Part shown: one piece after another, positions 47,901-59,433 of the stretch
How positions within the stretch are numbered: position 1 is the first letter of the stretch
Layout of the letters: each line of letters opens with the position of its first letter
NCBI RefSeq assembly: GCF_921293095.1
Contig: NC_060247.1
Coordinates: 110,131,111 to 110,195,110 of the forward strand
Source of the DNA: Ischnura elegans
Taxonomy: Eukaryota; Arthropoda; Insecta; Odonata; Coenagrionidae
Reading direction: 5' to 3'
Length of the DNA stretch: 64,000 nucleotides
Program-made: the position numbers and the translations under genes
The notes under the pieces: generated by a model
Seen by the model: only the letters and a program-made list of their open reading frames with translations
What the model was told of the DNA's origin: nothing
Databases searched by the model: none

Positions 47901-50900
47901 CGTCATTGGCTAATAACCAAAGCTATATTAAGGTCACAGGGCCAATTATGTAAACGTCGAAAGCCTCAAAGCAAATGGAACGAAGCGGACAAGTTCCTTG
48001 TGTGGCCTCCATTTGAAGATGGCACCTTAAACCAATTTGACATCTATACAATTGACTAATTGCGTGAATTTATTGTTGTTAATGGATGAAGTACAGCTTT
48101 AAAAATTGTATGATTGATAGCAACAACTGCAATTTCTGATCAGTGGTACCTTCATATGTTAACTCTTTAATAAAGTAAGATCAAATATGTGACTTGCGGA
48201 ACGATATGGTTGACAAAGTTAATTATGCTCTGTTTCCTCCTAAATTTCCAGTAAAATTTACTTAAAATTGAGTGATTAAATGTTGGATGAGTGAAGGAAT
48301 CAATTTAAAGGATCAGTCTTGATTATTGAGATTATTGACGCTTTAATGTAAAAATTAATTTCTTAATCTCGTTATTTAAGCAATTGCCTTAAATATACGG
48401 GGTATCATCCGTTCTTCGATTAATCATTTAGTGCATGTTATGTAATAATATTTATAAAGCAAACGTGTGTCATTTTTTCAATACCAAAAACTTAATCTCT
48501 GGATACCATCATTTATACAGTATGCCTTTACTTTTGCAGGAAACTGGACGTGGTTCAACGTTGCATGAGGGAATCATCAGATGTCCTCCGAACATTTTCC
48601 AATAAATCTGAGGAAATGGTTCCTTTCGTCAAAAGTTTGATAGAGGAAAGTCTTCAAGCCCTCTGTGATAATGAAGGACAATTAATCAACGGTAAAAGTT
48701 TTTTTTAAAGCAATGGATGGGGTAGCTATTAACAATAGAATCATGGAAGAGATCAACCTTGACCATTGTTATCACTATATATACTTTCATTAGTTTGTTC
48801 TGGTTTCATCGACATTTAACTGATAAAAAAATGTATTGGTAGAGCAAAGCAAAATATAATGACGTCCTCACCATCATCAGTGGTAAACAGCCTTACGATT
48901 GGTTGGACGCAGCTCTCCGGTAAATTCTCGTATCGACTGATACTTGTATTCCTTTATATAGCTTCTCTTCCACATCCTCAATTAACCGCTCTACATATAC
49001 CTGTCATTGGAGGTCCTCTGAGGTTTTCCATTCTTGCCATATACTTATCCCTCGACGATTGTCTTATTCAGGCCATTATGCCTCGAAATATGGCCTGATA
49101 TGTTGTTCCGTCTCCATCTCTATGTTTATGGCAAAGTGTTCCTTTCCCCTGCTCTTTTGACATCTTTTTCATTGCAAAATCGGTTTGATTTGGATCATTC
49201 TTCTGCAGCAGTGCATTTTGAATGCCACCCCCCTTGTTTTTCTGCTGCCGTTTGCACAGTCTTCACTCCTTGACGGAAAAATATGGTACATACTGATGTA
49301 ACTATTAACCTAGGCTTTCGCAGTGAGATTCATTTGTATCGGAGGCTTTTGGGATCAACCCCGTTTTGCGTTGTTTCAGGCGAAATTTCGTGGATATTGC
49401 GTGTCGCATCATCATAATTGGAGCGCCTTGTATAATGCTTCCTTCGCCTAATGATGCCACCTGCAGTGGCCGCGAAAACTAGTCTGGCAAAGCGCAATAC
49501 GTAGCTGTTTCCAAAAGCCTCCTGTACTTCTAATATAAGTTCTAATTCTTTCTGTCTGAGTATTTTTGTTTCACATTTTTTGGAGCAAATCTTTCCCTCC
49601 ATTACTATTCCTTGGAATAAACAAAATTTTGTTCATTAGGACTCAGATTACCCATTATAGCCCAGAGCTGCTTCTGGGAGAAATTAAATTTCAAGGATTC
49701 TCATCGTAAAAATGTGAAAATTTTCTACTTAATCATAATTATTGTGGCGACTTTATATTTCACCATATAACTTTACAGCAAAAAACAACAAGAAGTTTGA
49801 ATATTTCCTATAGATAATAATTTCCTAATAGATTTGAAAATGTATACACTTGGAGGAAAAATTGGGTTATAATGGGTTTAAGGGGTAATAATGTATTTTT
49901 TTGTCGGTAACTTTTCTTCGTGCGGTATACAGAGTGTTGCTGAGCTAAAATTATAGGGGCGCTGCCATTTCCAGCACCTCATAGTTCCTTCTCCTCTTCG
50001 TAGACTTCACTTTCTCCATTCTTTCAGACCTACATCTAGAACGCCTAAAATATTATGTAGTCCTCTTTTTTAAGTGTCAATATTTCAAGACTGTATAGCG
50101 CTACACTCCAGATAAAGCTACTGTGGCCTTTTCTTCAAACTAACAGGTAATACCTCCTCTCATATAACGCACATACTCTCATTCTCTCTTTCCTATTTAT
50201 TAATGTCACGTTTGCCAACAGAGAAATGAATGCTTTTGCATGACTTCTAATGTTCATTCTGTTTGATCCTTGATTTTCTCTCTTGTATAGTCTATATACT
50301 TGAATTACTCAAAATGCTCAAGTTTGTGACCACATACATTTATCGTGAGCCTCGCATTCCTACCTTGCGATGCTTCATACGATCGCTTAACTTTGGTGTT
50401 TTTATAATTAATCCTTGCGCCATATTTCTTGAAGCGATCCTTACGTCGCATTTGCCCATTTCCAGACCTCTCGCAGACTGAAAGCCACCTTTGGGATTTG
50501 ATTAATACACGCCGCTTATTCCATTTTCTCACACGTAATTGATTCTGTTCTTCTATATCCCTCTAGCACTGACTAATTGCCTTCCAGTGTTCCTCAACGA
50601 TGACAATGGTGATTGCTTAACCAGCAGCTGGCGAGCTTGCGAGCACGTTTTAGAAGGAGCTGGGAACATACATAGAATTGCCGTATGCGACTTCACAGAA
50701 CCAGAGGGCGATCCTTACTCTAAAGAGTTCATTTGCCAGTAAGTTTTACATGCCTGAGCCCAACCGTATTTAAACAATAACTTACACATTTATGATTGAT
50801 TGCCATTGCCAAATTGATTGCCAAATTGATGCCAACACTGCAGTGTGTTTTAGTAGCTACCTTTCATTCACACAAAATAAAAATTTAGCATCATGGACTG

Positions 50901-52329
50901 AAAATTAATGGAAAGGAAAAAAAAATTCAAAATGGTTTTTCTCAGTGAATTTAGATTTAGTAATTGAACAGAAAGGCGTCTAATATGAATAAAGAGCAAA
51001 CACAAAAATTTACTCTGAAGTGCGATTGGCCCAGGTTTATATCAAAGAGACACCATTTCTCGAGAGCGTTCATCGAGGCTGCGCGGTTGGGAAAGCAGTG
51101 TGTAAACATTACGGTCAATCGGTACAATTTGCCAATTTTTTCAACTGATTTCTTGTAAGGTAAAATATGATAATGCTTTAAAACCATCATAAACCATTAT
51201 TTTTTGTCTTTATCTTCAAAATGTGTGAAAAATGACAACTTCATTTAAAGTTTATTAGTCAATAATATTAAGAAAATAGTTGGCAACGATTCCACGGAAC
51301 TGGGATAACTTTTACAACTGAGGTGTAGCGGTGAAAATCTCAATAATTCAACATTTTTTAAATTCTTCATTATGAAGAAAGATACATTGAGATACTCTAA
51401 ATATTGAAAGTGGAATGCTTAAAATTCACACATACCAATACTAAAAGGAAACTTTGAGATTATCGTCAGAAAAGGTAATGATGCCACGGGTTTTACTATA
51501 GGAGGGCCAATTATTTCGCCTGTGCGATGAAAATATAGGCGCTTCTCTTGATTACAGTCCGGCCGGCGAGAGTTGTCCGATGGCACTTTGAAAGGAGGGG
51601 CGGAGAACCCTGCGCCAACATGGTTTGCAACCAATCACTGTCCCCCAAATTCACCTCACACCCTTGCCTAGTCATACAACGTTGTCACATGCGTATGAAG
51701 TACTGAAACAAACCTGAACCACCAAAAAAGGCCCTTTCTGCGAATCCCCAAAACGAAGGATTCCTCCTTTGGATCCTTCACGCTCGTCGTCCCTTATGGC
51801 TGCTTTCTTCACGGAACCCTTTTGTTTGCATGTGACGTGGGCGTTTCCCTTTCTTACCTGGCAACCTTGCCCCCTACCACTTCCAGCTGTCAACGGACAA
51901 CTCTCGGCGATCGGACTGTAGTTCGGGAACTTGGTAGGGCGTCGAGCATGATATTTTTCAGAACCTCGCAAAAATTGTCCAACTTGGAAAAGTTTTCCCG
52001 GTTTGCGGTACATCACCTGATCTTATTATCAGACGCAATGGTGACGTCTGTGTTTTGATTAGGAGCGTCATTTAGGATTTGTAAAATCTCCCATTAACCT
52101 CTTTGCGCAGTTCCTCGACTATCTTTAGTTTTTCAAATAGATGTGCAAAAATATTGGTCATGAGTAACTTTAAGTTTATCTTTCCAGGAAATATCTCGAT
52201 CTATTGGAATGTGGAAAAGTGGAGAGTGGGAAGTGTTCGGAGGAAATGAAAAATTCTCTCACTGGTGTCATATCAAAATGGAGGGAAGAAGCATTTTGTG
52301 GAAAATATCTCAATACCCTTGAAAACTAG
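44972..52329 (+). CDS. Secreted Cys-rich glycoprotein, DUF1397-like, copy 4
   Basis: Six exons: 44972-45002 (MVSPRQLLIL), 46107-46204, 46840-46955, 48540-48691, 50588-50738 and 52188-52329 (TAG at 52327). Predicted length is 229 residues, close to the usual size of the 27 kDa hemolymph glycoprotein family. A TATAAAA lies 42 bases before the ATG. The signal peptide is MVSPRQLLIL plus GSFVGLFTLIL. Mature cysteines fall near residues 38, 52, 74, 77, 81, 90, 124, 142, 150, 166, 182, 191, 199 and 220: 14 in all, enough for seven disulfides. Sequons are EVNATA (exon 3) and SNKSEE (exon 4). ALCDNEGQLI followed by GDCLTSSWRAC resembles the best-conserved block of DUF1397. The last exon is five residues longer than in copies 1-3 and ends YLNTLEN. 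Exon 5 has a second acceptor 21 bases upstream (AG at 50565-50566). The downstream one is preferred because it gives the ten residues to the first Cys seen in all other copies. Confidence 0.87.
45620..45760 (+). mobile_element. LINE 3' UTR fragment in copy 4 intron 1
   Basis: GGCTGGTGTCCTGCCACACG and GAGCGGCTAGCGGGGTAATA match the 3' end of the LINE at 36120-36180. Confidence 0.6.
48850..49100 (-). mobile_element. LINE C-terminal remnant in copy 4 intron 4
   Basis: On -, VYGKNGKPQRTSNDRY, then IEDVEEKLYKGIQVS, then RRAASNQS across two frames. This matches the usual C-terminal block of the same class (GRGRPRTSY...VKEKKY...EWRAASNQS). Probably the 3' end of the LINE whose earlier part is at 49930-50540, now split by other insertions. 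Confidence 0.5.
49665..49890 (+). repeat. CCCAGAGCTGC repeat family
   Basis: Third full member, within intron 4 of copy 4. It separates the two LINE remnants. Confidence 0.5.
49930..50540 (-). mobile_element. LINE reverse transcriptase remnant in copy 4 intron 4
   Basis: Read on -, it gives RLTINVCGHKLEHFE followed by FKYIDYT and EIKDQTE. These resemble the segment INVCGQELEQVQQFKYLGS...EIRARI that follows the reverse transcriptase core in many arthropod LINEs. Frames are broken. Confidence 0.5.
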
Positions 52330-53339
52330 AGGCAGATCAGCCACACATTAATCTCTCCTTGGACTTCAAGTATGCGACATTTGATGGACTGACTATTGTC
52401 AAAATGAAACTGATAAAGAGTGATCATCCCTCTATTGCCAACGCTAGCGTTTTCATGACAACCACGCTTTTTTCATCATTTTAATTGTATAGATTCGTAA
52501 AAAAACATACGGCAGCTATTTTAGCTACTTATATTGTTCAATATTTGAATCGTCCTTAGATTTAATTCCAAAAACCAGCAAACCCTTCGAAAACTGCCTT
52601 TATTTGTGTCTCTACAATGTAAGTCAATATAAAATTGTCGTTCACCTATACATTTCAGATTTGGAGTTACCATTTAACGATATTAAATCAACAATGATAC
52701 TGCATGTAAACAATTTAAAATTGTCTATATTGCATTATGAATTTTTTAAATTTTACCCGGTATTCACAGTTATGCGTGGTTATTACTGTGTTAATACCCT
52801 ACTGTGAGGATGAAAATTTTACATCATTAAAAAAAATATGAAATTCCTTTCTGAGAGCTGTTGGTAAATGTTTCCTTTTATTTTTATATATAACGAGAAA
52901 CCCATTTTTTTAACATATGTAAAGCAATCATATGTAAACACAGCTATGATTTAAACTTATCGACAGTTAGTAGTGAAAAGACTACTTTCTACGTCAATTT
53001 TAAAAAAGGAATCACACGAGTATTTTAACAAGTCGTAAAAGTAAAATTGATAACAGAGGAGTCTGCCTCCCAAAAAAATATATTTTTGAAATTTTGACAT
53101 TGGTGCCATTGTGGTACCATCGAAGCAACAAATGAAGTATTCAGAGAGGTAGATCAATTTTTTTAATTTTTTGTAAGGTATTTTAAAATTTTTTATTTCT
53201 TATTTTAAAAATGAGGTGAAAGCAAATACAGGGTTGAGAATACTTGTATTAAGAAAATGTAACCCTGAAAACCTGATTCCAGTAGGAACCAAAATTACTA
53301 ATAAAGTTTAAGTTGAAAACGCACCATTTTTTTAATAAA

Positions 53340-53520
53340 AGAAACTAAGTGCTAAGCGCCGATTGTGATAAGTGATTGCCGCGAGAGTTTGTCCTGTTGC
53401 CGCGCTACCACTGAACTAGCGAGCTTCCTTTGATGCATGGCGATCTCCGGCTGGCAAATCAATCGAGGCCATGACTTATCCAGACCATGAGTTGTACCAC
53501 AGAGTAAGTATATATAGAGG
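53340..53520 (-). repeat. Possible tRNA-like SINE
   Basis: On -, GCTCGCTAGTTCAGTGGTAG, then CGCGGCAACAGG, has a good A-box sequence (TAGTTCAGTGGTAGCGCG). No clear B box follows, so the call is weak. Confidence 0.3.
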
Positions 53521-54999
53521 CCTCACCGCTCGTACCAAAAAAAAACAACAAAATAAATCAAAATGATAAAAAAAAGATAAGAACACATCATTCAAAGAAA
53601 TGAATAAAGAAAAAGAGACAAAAAAAGAGAAAAGAAATTCCATAGTCATCATTAAAATTTATAACACAACTGTAAAATTAACTCAATTATCAAAGTAAAG
53701 AAAACCTATAAATATATGTTCCAAAATATGTATCTATGTATTCAATCCAAAATAATGTAAATGTCAAAATCCTCATTAGTTATAAGCTTCTGCTCAAACA
53801 AACAAAACACTACCCGCACAACACAGACAATTGCGCAAAAAAAATAATCATCTGTGGTCTGGCTGGTTAGGGTGAAATAATTCACCGGTACAGCGGGAAA
53901 GCGCCTTCGCCGCATCAATTAATGAGTGTGAATCGTACAAAAATCGTATGCGGAACAATTAATCAGATGGCGAGGAACAATTTTTTGCGATTTTTTTAAT
54001 TTGCTCGTTCCACAAGTCTAAAAATATGTTCTGAAACAGAAAGAGTCGCTTCGTTTTGTAAAGAAAATAATTATTCGATTTTGTTTATAAAAATTGTTAT
54101 AAAAAATATTTCCTCGAATTTCGTCTAGCAGCTTGACTTTTCCGAGTTTGTATTCCTAATACATTTGCCGGCAGACTGTTCTTAGTATTACGTTGAAATT
54201 AGCAGGAAACGTTTATTGTACATACTTTTCCATACTGGTAAACTTAAATTTGTTCATAACTCAGTTTCAACGTTGTTTTGTGTGTTTATATGTCATCCGG
54301 ACCAAAAACCTGAAATTTTGCGGGGTAAAAATCAATCGCCTGCTTATGTTCGTATCTTACGATATAGGTCCATACTTGCTGCGTATGAAATTTGAATGAA
54401 ACTATAAATTTATTTTTGGTGAAAGAATTGTACCTTTTTCTCGATTACAGCGGGAGTTATGAATTTTTAATGGCCGCTCCTCGTCAGGCTTTCCTTACTG
54501 GCCTGAGTCTGCGCTGAAAAGCTCCCACCTCCCAAGGACACGGTTTTGCCATTAGATAGGTTGGCGAGGCGAGGCTGTTCTTCTAACGAGGAAGAGATTT
54601 CCGTGAGGGAAGATTTTTTCGCTTCAGGAGGCAATATAAATCGTACTGATGTTCATCGCTTCGTTTAACGATCAACATATTGAATGAAATACATTTCACG
54701 TAGTGTGCTTCAGAACTTCAGTTAGGAATTACCTCACTTTTGAAGTGCAAATGTTATTTACAACATTAAGTGCCGAAATATTAGAATAAAATAGGAATGC
54801 GAGATTGGACCCCTACACTGAAAAACAATGCACTGTTTACCTTTCGCTAACGGTCATAGCCTCTTCACCACAGTATGTAACTAAAGCTTTAAAAGTATTT
54901 GGTAATCAATTCTTAAGAGCGCCGCTGCAAACGAACACAGGAAGTAAGCATCAGCAGTAGCATTATATTTTTGGCAATAAGGGTGGTCGGTGACCTTGA

Positions 55000-55450
55000 T
55001 TTGCTTGCATAATAGCGGGATGAGTAATGGCCCATTCTGTTACCACGTCGAAAATGAAAAGGTTTCTTTCGGTTCTACCAGATTTCGACTTCGGGTCTTA
55101 CGTATGGAGCCGGGGATCATCTAACGTATGGTTTTGCCTTTCCTTGAGACCTTATTTGAAAATTGTTGTGATAATCGTCGTCTCGTCAATAACAAGGCGC
55201 ATTGCCATTTGAGGAAAGTTTTGATTTTAGTGTAAGTCGGTTTACATGCAGTTGTGGCTCTGAAAAGTAAAACAAATAGCGGCTGCAACTGGGCCCGGGT
55301 TCACTCATGGCTTAAATTCTTGCCGTCGGGACATGAATCTCTTCTGCCAAGGGCCGAAAAACGAAATATCCATAGATATTTTTTATGCGGTGAGCATTTA
55401 TACAGCAATATCAAATGGAGTATTTTTAGCATGTTCAGATTGTAAGTTGT
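55000..55450 (+). other. Possible THAP-like remnant, unassigned
   Basis: The frame at 55254-55445 reads HRYFLCGEHLYSN after a Trp-containing segment (RVHSWLKFLPSG). This recalls the LCxxHF end of THAP zinc fingers found in P-element-type transposases. The N-terminal C-x-C part was not found. Confidence 0.2.
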
Positions 55451-55817
55451 CGCGGCACTAGAAAAACATGGCAATTCATAGCTTTGGATTGTTCAAAACG
55501 TTTTCAAGAACCAAATTCTAATATTATTGATGAAGAATAAACATAAACATAAACAATGCCTATCACACTTATTGTTAGATCAATGGTAATTATAGTTTAT
55601 AGCCATACTGTAAAGCTTCTATGAATAATTTTTAGTTTTCCCTGTGTGCCCACGGACATTACTTTTTTGGGAATTACAACCGCTTTTTTTATTTTATAAT
55701 AAATATTATGAAATAAAAGCAACCCAATAATACTTCTTTGGAGTATTTATATTATTTTACCACGTTTAATGATGGATTTTATGCTAAATTATATAGCTAA
55801 GATTGTTGATACACTAA

Positions 55818-58386
55818 CCCTTAACCGGTGATGTGCGGTCTGAGAGACCGCTGCGTTTCTCAAAATATGAATATTTTCAAAATTGATATTTAAAAATATC
55901 TATAACTCTCGTTATCTTCATATTTTTGCATAACAAGGATATCCCACTCTTAAAAATTAACGTTCCTTTTATAAATTTCTGTAAATTTGCAATTGAATTC
56001 GATTAGCGGTCTGTGAGACCGCACGTCACTAAATTAGAAAAATCGATAAAGGTAATGCTGGTGGAAATCATTAAAAAAATTGTTAAAAACAATTCGTAGT
56101 TATTTATCAACTATAATAATAATTAATATTTTGTTAGGAAGCATCTTAAGTCGTACAAAGTGGATAATTAAGCACTTCATTTTTCTAAAATTTAGAATAA
56201 ATGACCATTCAAGTAGTTTCTGAAGGCGAACGAAAAAGAAATGAAATCCAGTTTGTATTGGAAATATTACTAATTTTGTTTGTTAAATTCCAACATTTTT
56301 ATAGATGTTATCAATAATTAGAATAAAATGGTGGTGAATTTCTCGTACCCCTAGGCAAAACACATGTAATGTATGTTATTTGTAAATTGGAACCAATTGA
56401 ACCCCGAAATTTCGCGCGCCAACGGCTGGAGCGCAACATTTATTTGCCTTTCATTTATCTTGCAGCAGTCGATCTCCTCATAACTATTTGGGGACAGAAC
56501 ATCTTAGCATAGATTTTTATCGCAAGAAGAAATAAAGCAGCCTAGGAAACACCGAAGGTCGAAATGCAAGTGAGGTTACGTTTACATTTTTCCGAAGCAT
56601 TTTTCTGGCCCCTTTTTTTCCAGCAACCATGAAAACTCTCGAATTCGTAGTTTCTGAAGTAGTGCGAAAATCTGTCGACAAAAGCCGACAAATACAACTG
56701 GTAATGAGGGATGGAGCACAGACGATGACAAAAGTGATGTAGTAAAAGATCTCCCCAGGCAAGAATATTTTTTTACAGGATAAATCGCTATATGTGGTCA
56801 TGAAATGAGCCAAAAAAGAAAATACGTATACCTTTCCATAACACCGTTAGTCAGAAACCTGATTTGAAGGATTACACTACCTCACTGGGTAGGGATATTG
56901 AGCCTCTTGATTATTAATCTCAGATTTTTTATGAGCGAATTTTACAATTGAATACGTTGGTACGATCAAAAAATAAAAAGGTCCAATGATTTTGAGTCAT
57001 CCAAAGGACGCACAATGGGCTCTTCATTTTGCGGATTCACGGCGAAGAAGACTGTAATATCCAATGCCCCCAAAATACATAAGGCTGTTTGCTTGGTTTC
57101 ATTTATGCACTACAGGGTGAGTGATTATATAGAGTTAGGGAAAACCAGTAGTAATTGCATTTTACAACGTAACTCAAGGTTGCGTAGATACTATAGACAA
57201 AATGTACAGTATATAACATCCGGGAGGTTGCCAATGGCAGTATTTTTCAGAATATTGAATATTTCCTTTGTCAACTCTTTTGTGCTTCAGCAGTCTGAGA
57301 AAGATAATAGATATATGATACGATTCAGAGGTATTAAATAAATGGTGGAGATTTCGTTAGACTTCATATGGGAAGGAGAATGTCAAATGTAAGGCTCTCG
57401 AGACAGGGAGGATAAATTATTGCGCAAATTCTCCATCTACCATAGGAAGATGCTGAAGAATTTGTAGATTCATACAATATGTAGACTTTTCCCGCCGTAC
57501 AAAAACACGGAAAGCCTCTGGGCAATTCCATTTGTGACGGAATTACCTTTAGAGAAACCTATGCAATTGGTTATTTCGATTGAATCGTAAAATACAAAAA
57601 AATTGTAAAAATTTTAACTGTGCATGATCAAAAAACATTTGTGAAAGTGATTTTCATGTACATAAACAAAATTAATTATCGAAATACCTTCTAAACAAGC
57701 CCATAATTAACATGTGACGGAATTACTACGAGGTCAACCTCCTAAGTGTAATGATTTTAAACATCTTCAAAGCTCTGTGAATCGATGTATAGTTTGAAAA
57801 CTTTAAGCAAGGTTGTGAATAATATTTTAAACATTGATTTCTTGAAATTCAATCAATTGGCTGTTGATTTATAAAGATAAAATATTTCCAGCCTAAATTT
57901 TAATTTGTGAGAAAAAGTTGACATTTTTATGGAAATGCCCCTCTTTCTTATTTTTCCAATGCAAAAAGCCTGTGTGTGCCTTTGTGAAAAATTGTAATTT
58001 TGATCGCCTGCAGAATGCATCAAGAAAAGGAATAAGTGGGATAAATTTCATGGCTACTTACTAATTAGCCTTCCAAATTGAACATTTAAGGCCTCATTTT
58101 TATATCTCGCGATATTTTGATACATAAATATAATAATTATAACTCAAGTGTTTTTGGTACCAGTTTTTTGATCCTGTTGCAAATAAAAATTTTTACTGAC
58201 AAATTGGTTCGTATTGGGAATGTAAAAATTTTAATATAAGTTTTAGAATAGTTAAGCATTCAAATAAAAATTAAACAAAACAATAAAAATGGCCTTGCAA
58301 CATTTTATGATTTTTTTATTTATTGCGGTCTCCCAGACCGCACGTCACTGGTAGTGTAACAAGAATTGCACGTCACTAGTTAAGGA
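55818..58386. mobile_element. piggyBac element, 2.57 kb, transposase decayed
   Basis: The ends match the two 591-bp MITEs but in inverted orientation: about 220 bp on the left equal the MITE right arm, and about 370 bp on the right equal the MITE left arm. The extra middle of about 2 kb contains, at 57015-57341 on +, a frame reading GFTAKKTVISNAPKIHKAV, then RLPMAVFFRILNISFVNSFV. These resemble the piggyBac transposase segments around the catalytic domain and the W/R-PM-x-FF-x-LNI-x-x-xNS motif. Only this last part is open, so the element looks non-functional. The right flank keeps TTAA (58387-58390). Confidence 0.7.
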
Positions 58387-59433
58387 TTAAGAACCTGTTC
58401 GAAAACCTATTTGGGGCTAACTGTGGACATTTAATTTGGAAAATATAATTTTTTCTTTACCTATTTGTCACTTAAAGTAGTAAAAAGGGAACATAAAATA
58501 ATGAACCAATTTAATTTTGCTTTAGTATTATTGGTTTGCTTGTGGCTGCCCGTGGAAATAGTTTTGTACGATTATATGGGAGAATGACCTACAAGGCACA
58601 TACTATAAGCCTATTATATGCGACTCTATGGCAACTGGAAGTTGTAATTATTTTTCTAAAGTCCTATTTATTTCAATCTCCTGAATTTTTTGCAATATTT
58701 AAACCCATCGAAAATGACGTAAGGTGGAATCGGAGGTAGTTGAATGAGTACTTGGTATGCACTGATCGGAAATACTGAATTCAAATTTAGGCTTGAACTA
58801 ACCCACGCCCCAAAAAATCCTCGCTTTCGCGAGTCCAAATTCAAATCCTAACCCGTGACAACTTCAGGATGAATTTATTTGAATTCTTAAACTCTTCCTG
58901 AATTAGTCAACACACACTGATTCATGAACATTCATAAAATATGAAATACATTTTGGTTAAAAATTCAAACTTTCATGCAAAATAATGCTTAAAGGCAGTC
59001 GCCACCTTTGAGAGATATTTGATAAGCTCATGATACGGAATTTAGGCCTCAATGTGCCATTTAGTAAATTTATTTAAGCCAGAATTTCTAGAAGTTAATT
59101 TAAGCCAATTATCAATCAGGGAAGTTTCAGCGATGAATACCCAATGATATCTAAATGTGTCATTGGTGATAAGCAATATAGACACTTGTGTGGTAAACGG
59201 GATGAAGAGTTTATGATTCGACGTCAATAAGGTCTTCAATTCACTATCTCAGCAAAAAAAGGCGATATACGAATGGAAATTTTCATTTCAGATCAGTTAA
59301 ACAAGCCCATGAGTGATGAACGCTTGGGACGTAGTCACAACAAATTTGAAGTGTCTGTGCAAGTAATTTTTCATTGGAGCTACACACAAGCTAGTGATCA
59401 CCCCTCAAGTTGACACCAGAACCACCCACAGAA

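Larger units (their letters stand above)
52330..59433. other. Intergenic, copy 4 to copy 5
   Basis: Contains the possible SINE at 53340, the THAP-like remnant and the 2.57-kb piggyBac. 52330-53340 and 53520-55000 are AT-rich with no recognised feature. The best poly(A)-like signal for copy 4 is a weak ATTAAA at 52682. Confidence 0.45.

Noticed and set aside
49330-49602. 90-codon open frame on - in copy 4 intron 4
   Set aside because: No recognised motif. It lies between LINE remnants and a repeat, so it is probably TE-derived or chance.
51672-52016. 114-codon open frame on -, intron 5 of copy 4
   Set aside because: No recognisable domain or splice context, and a different frame is open on the other strand. 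Chance cannot be excluded.
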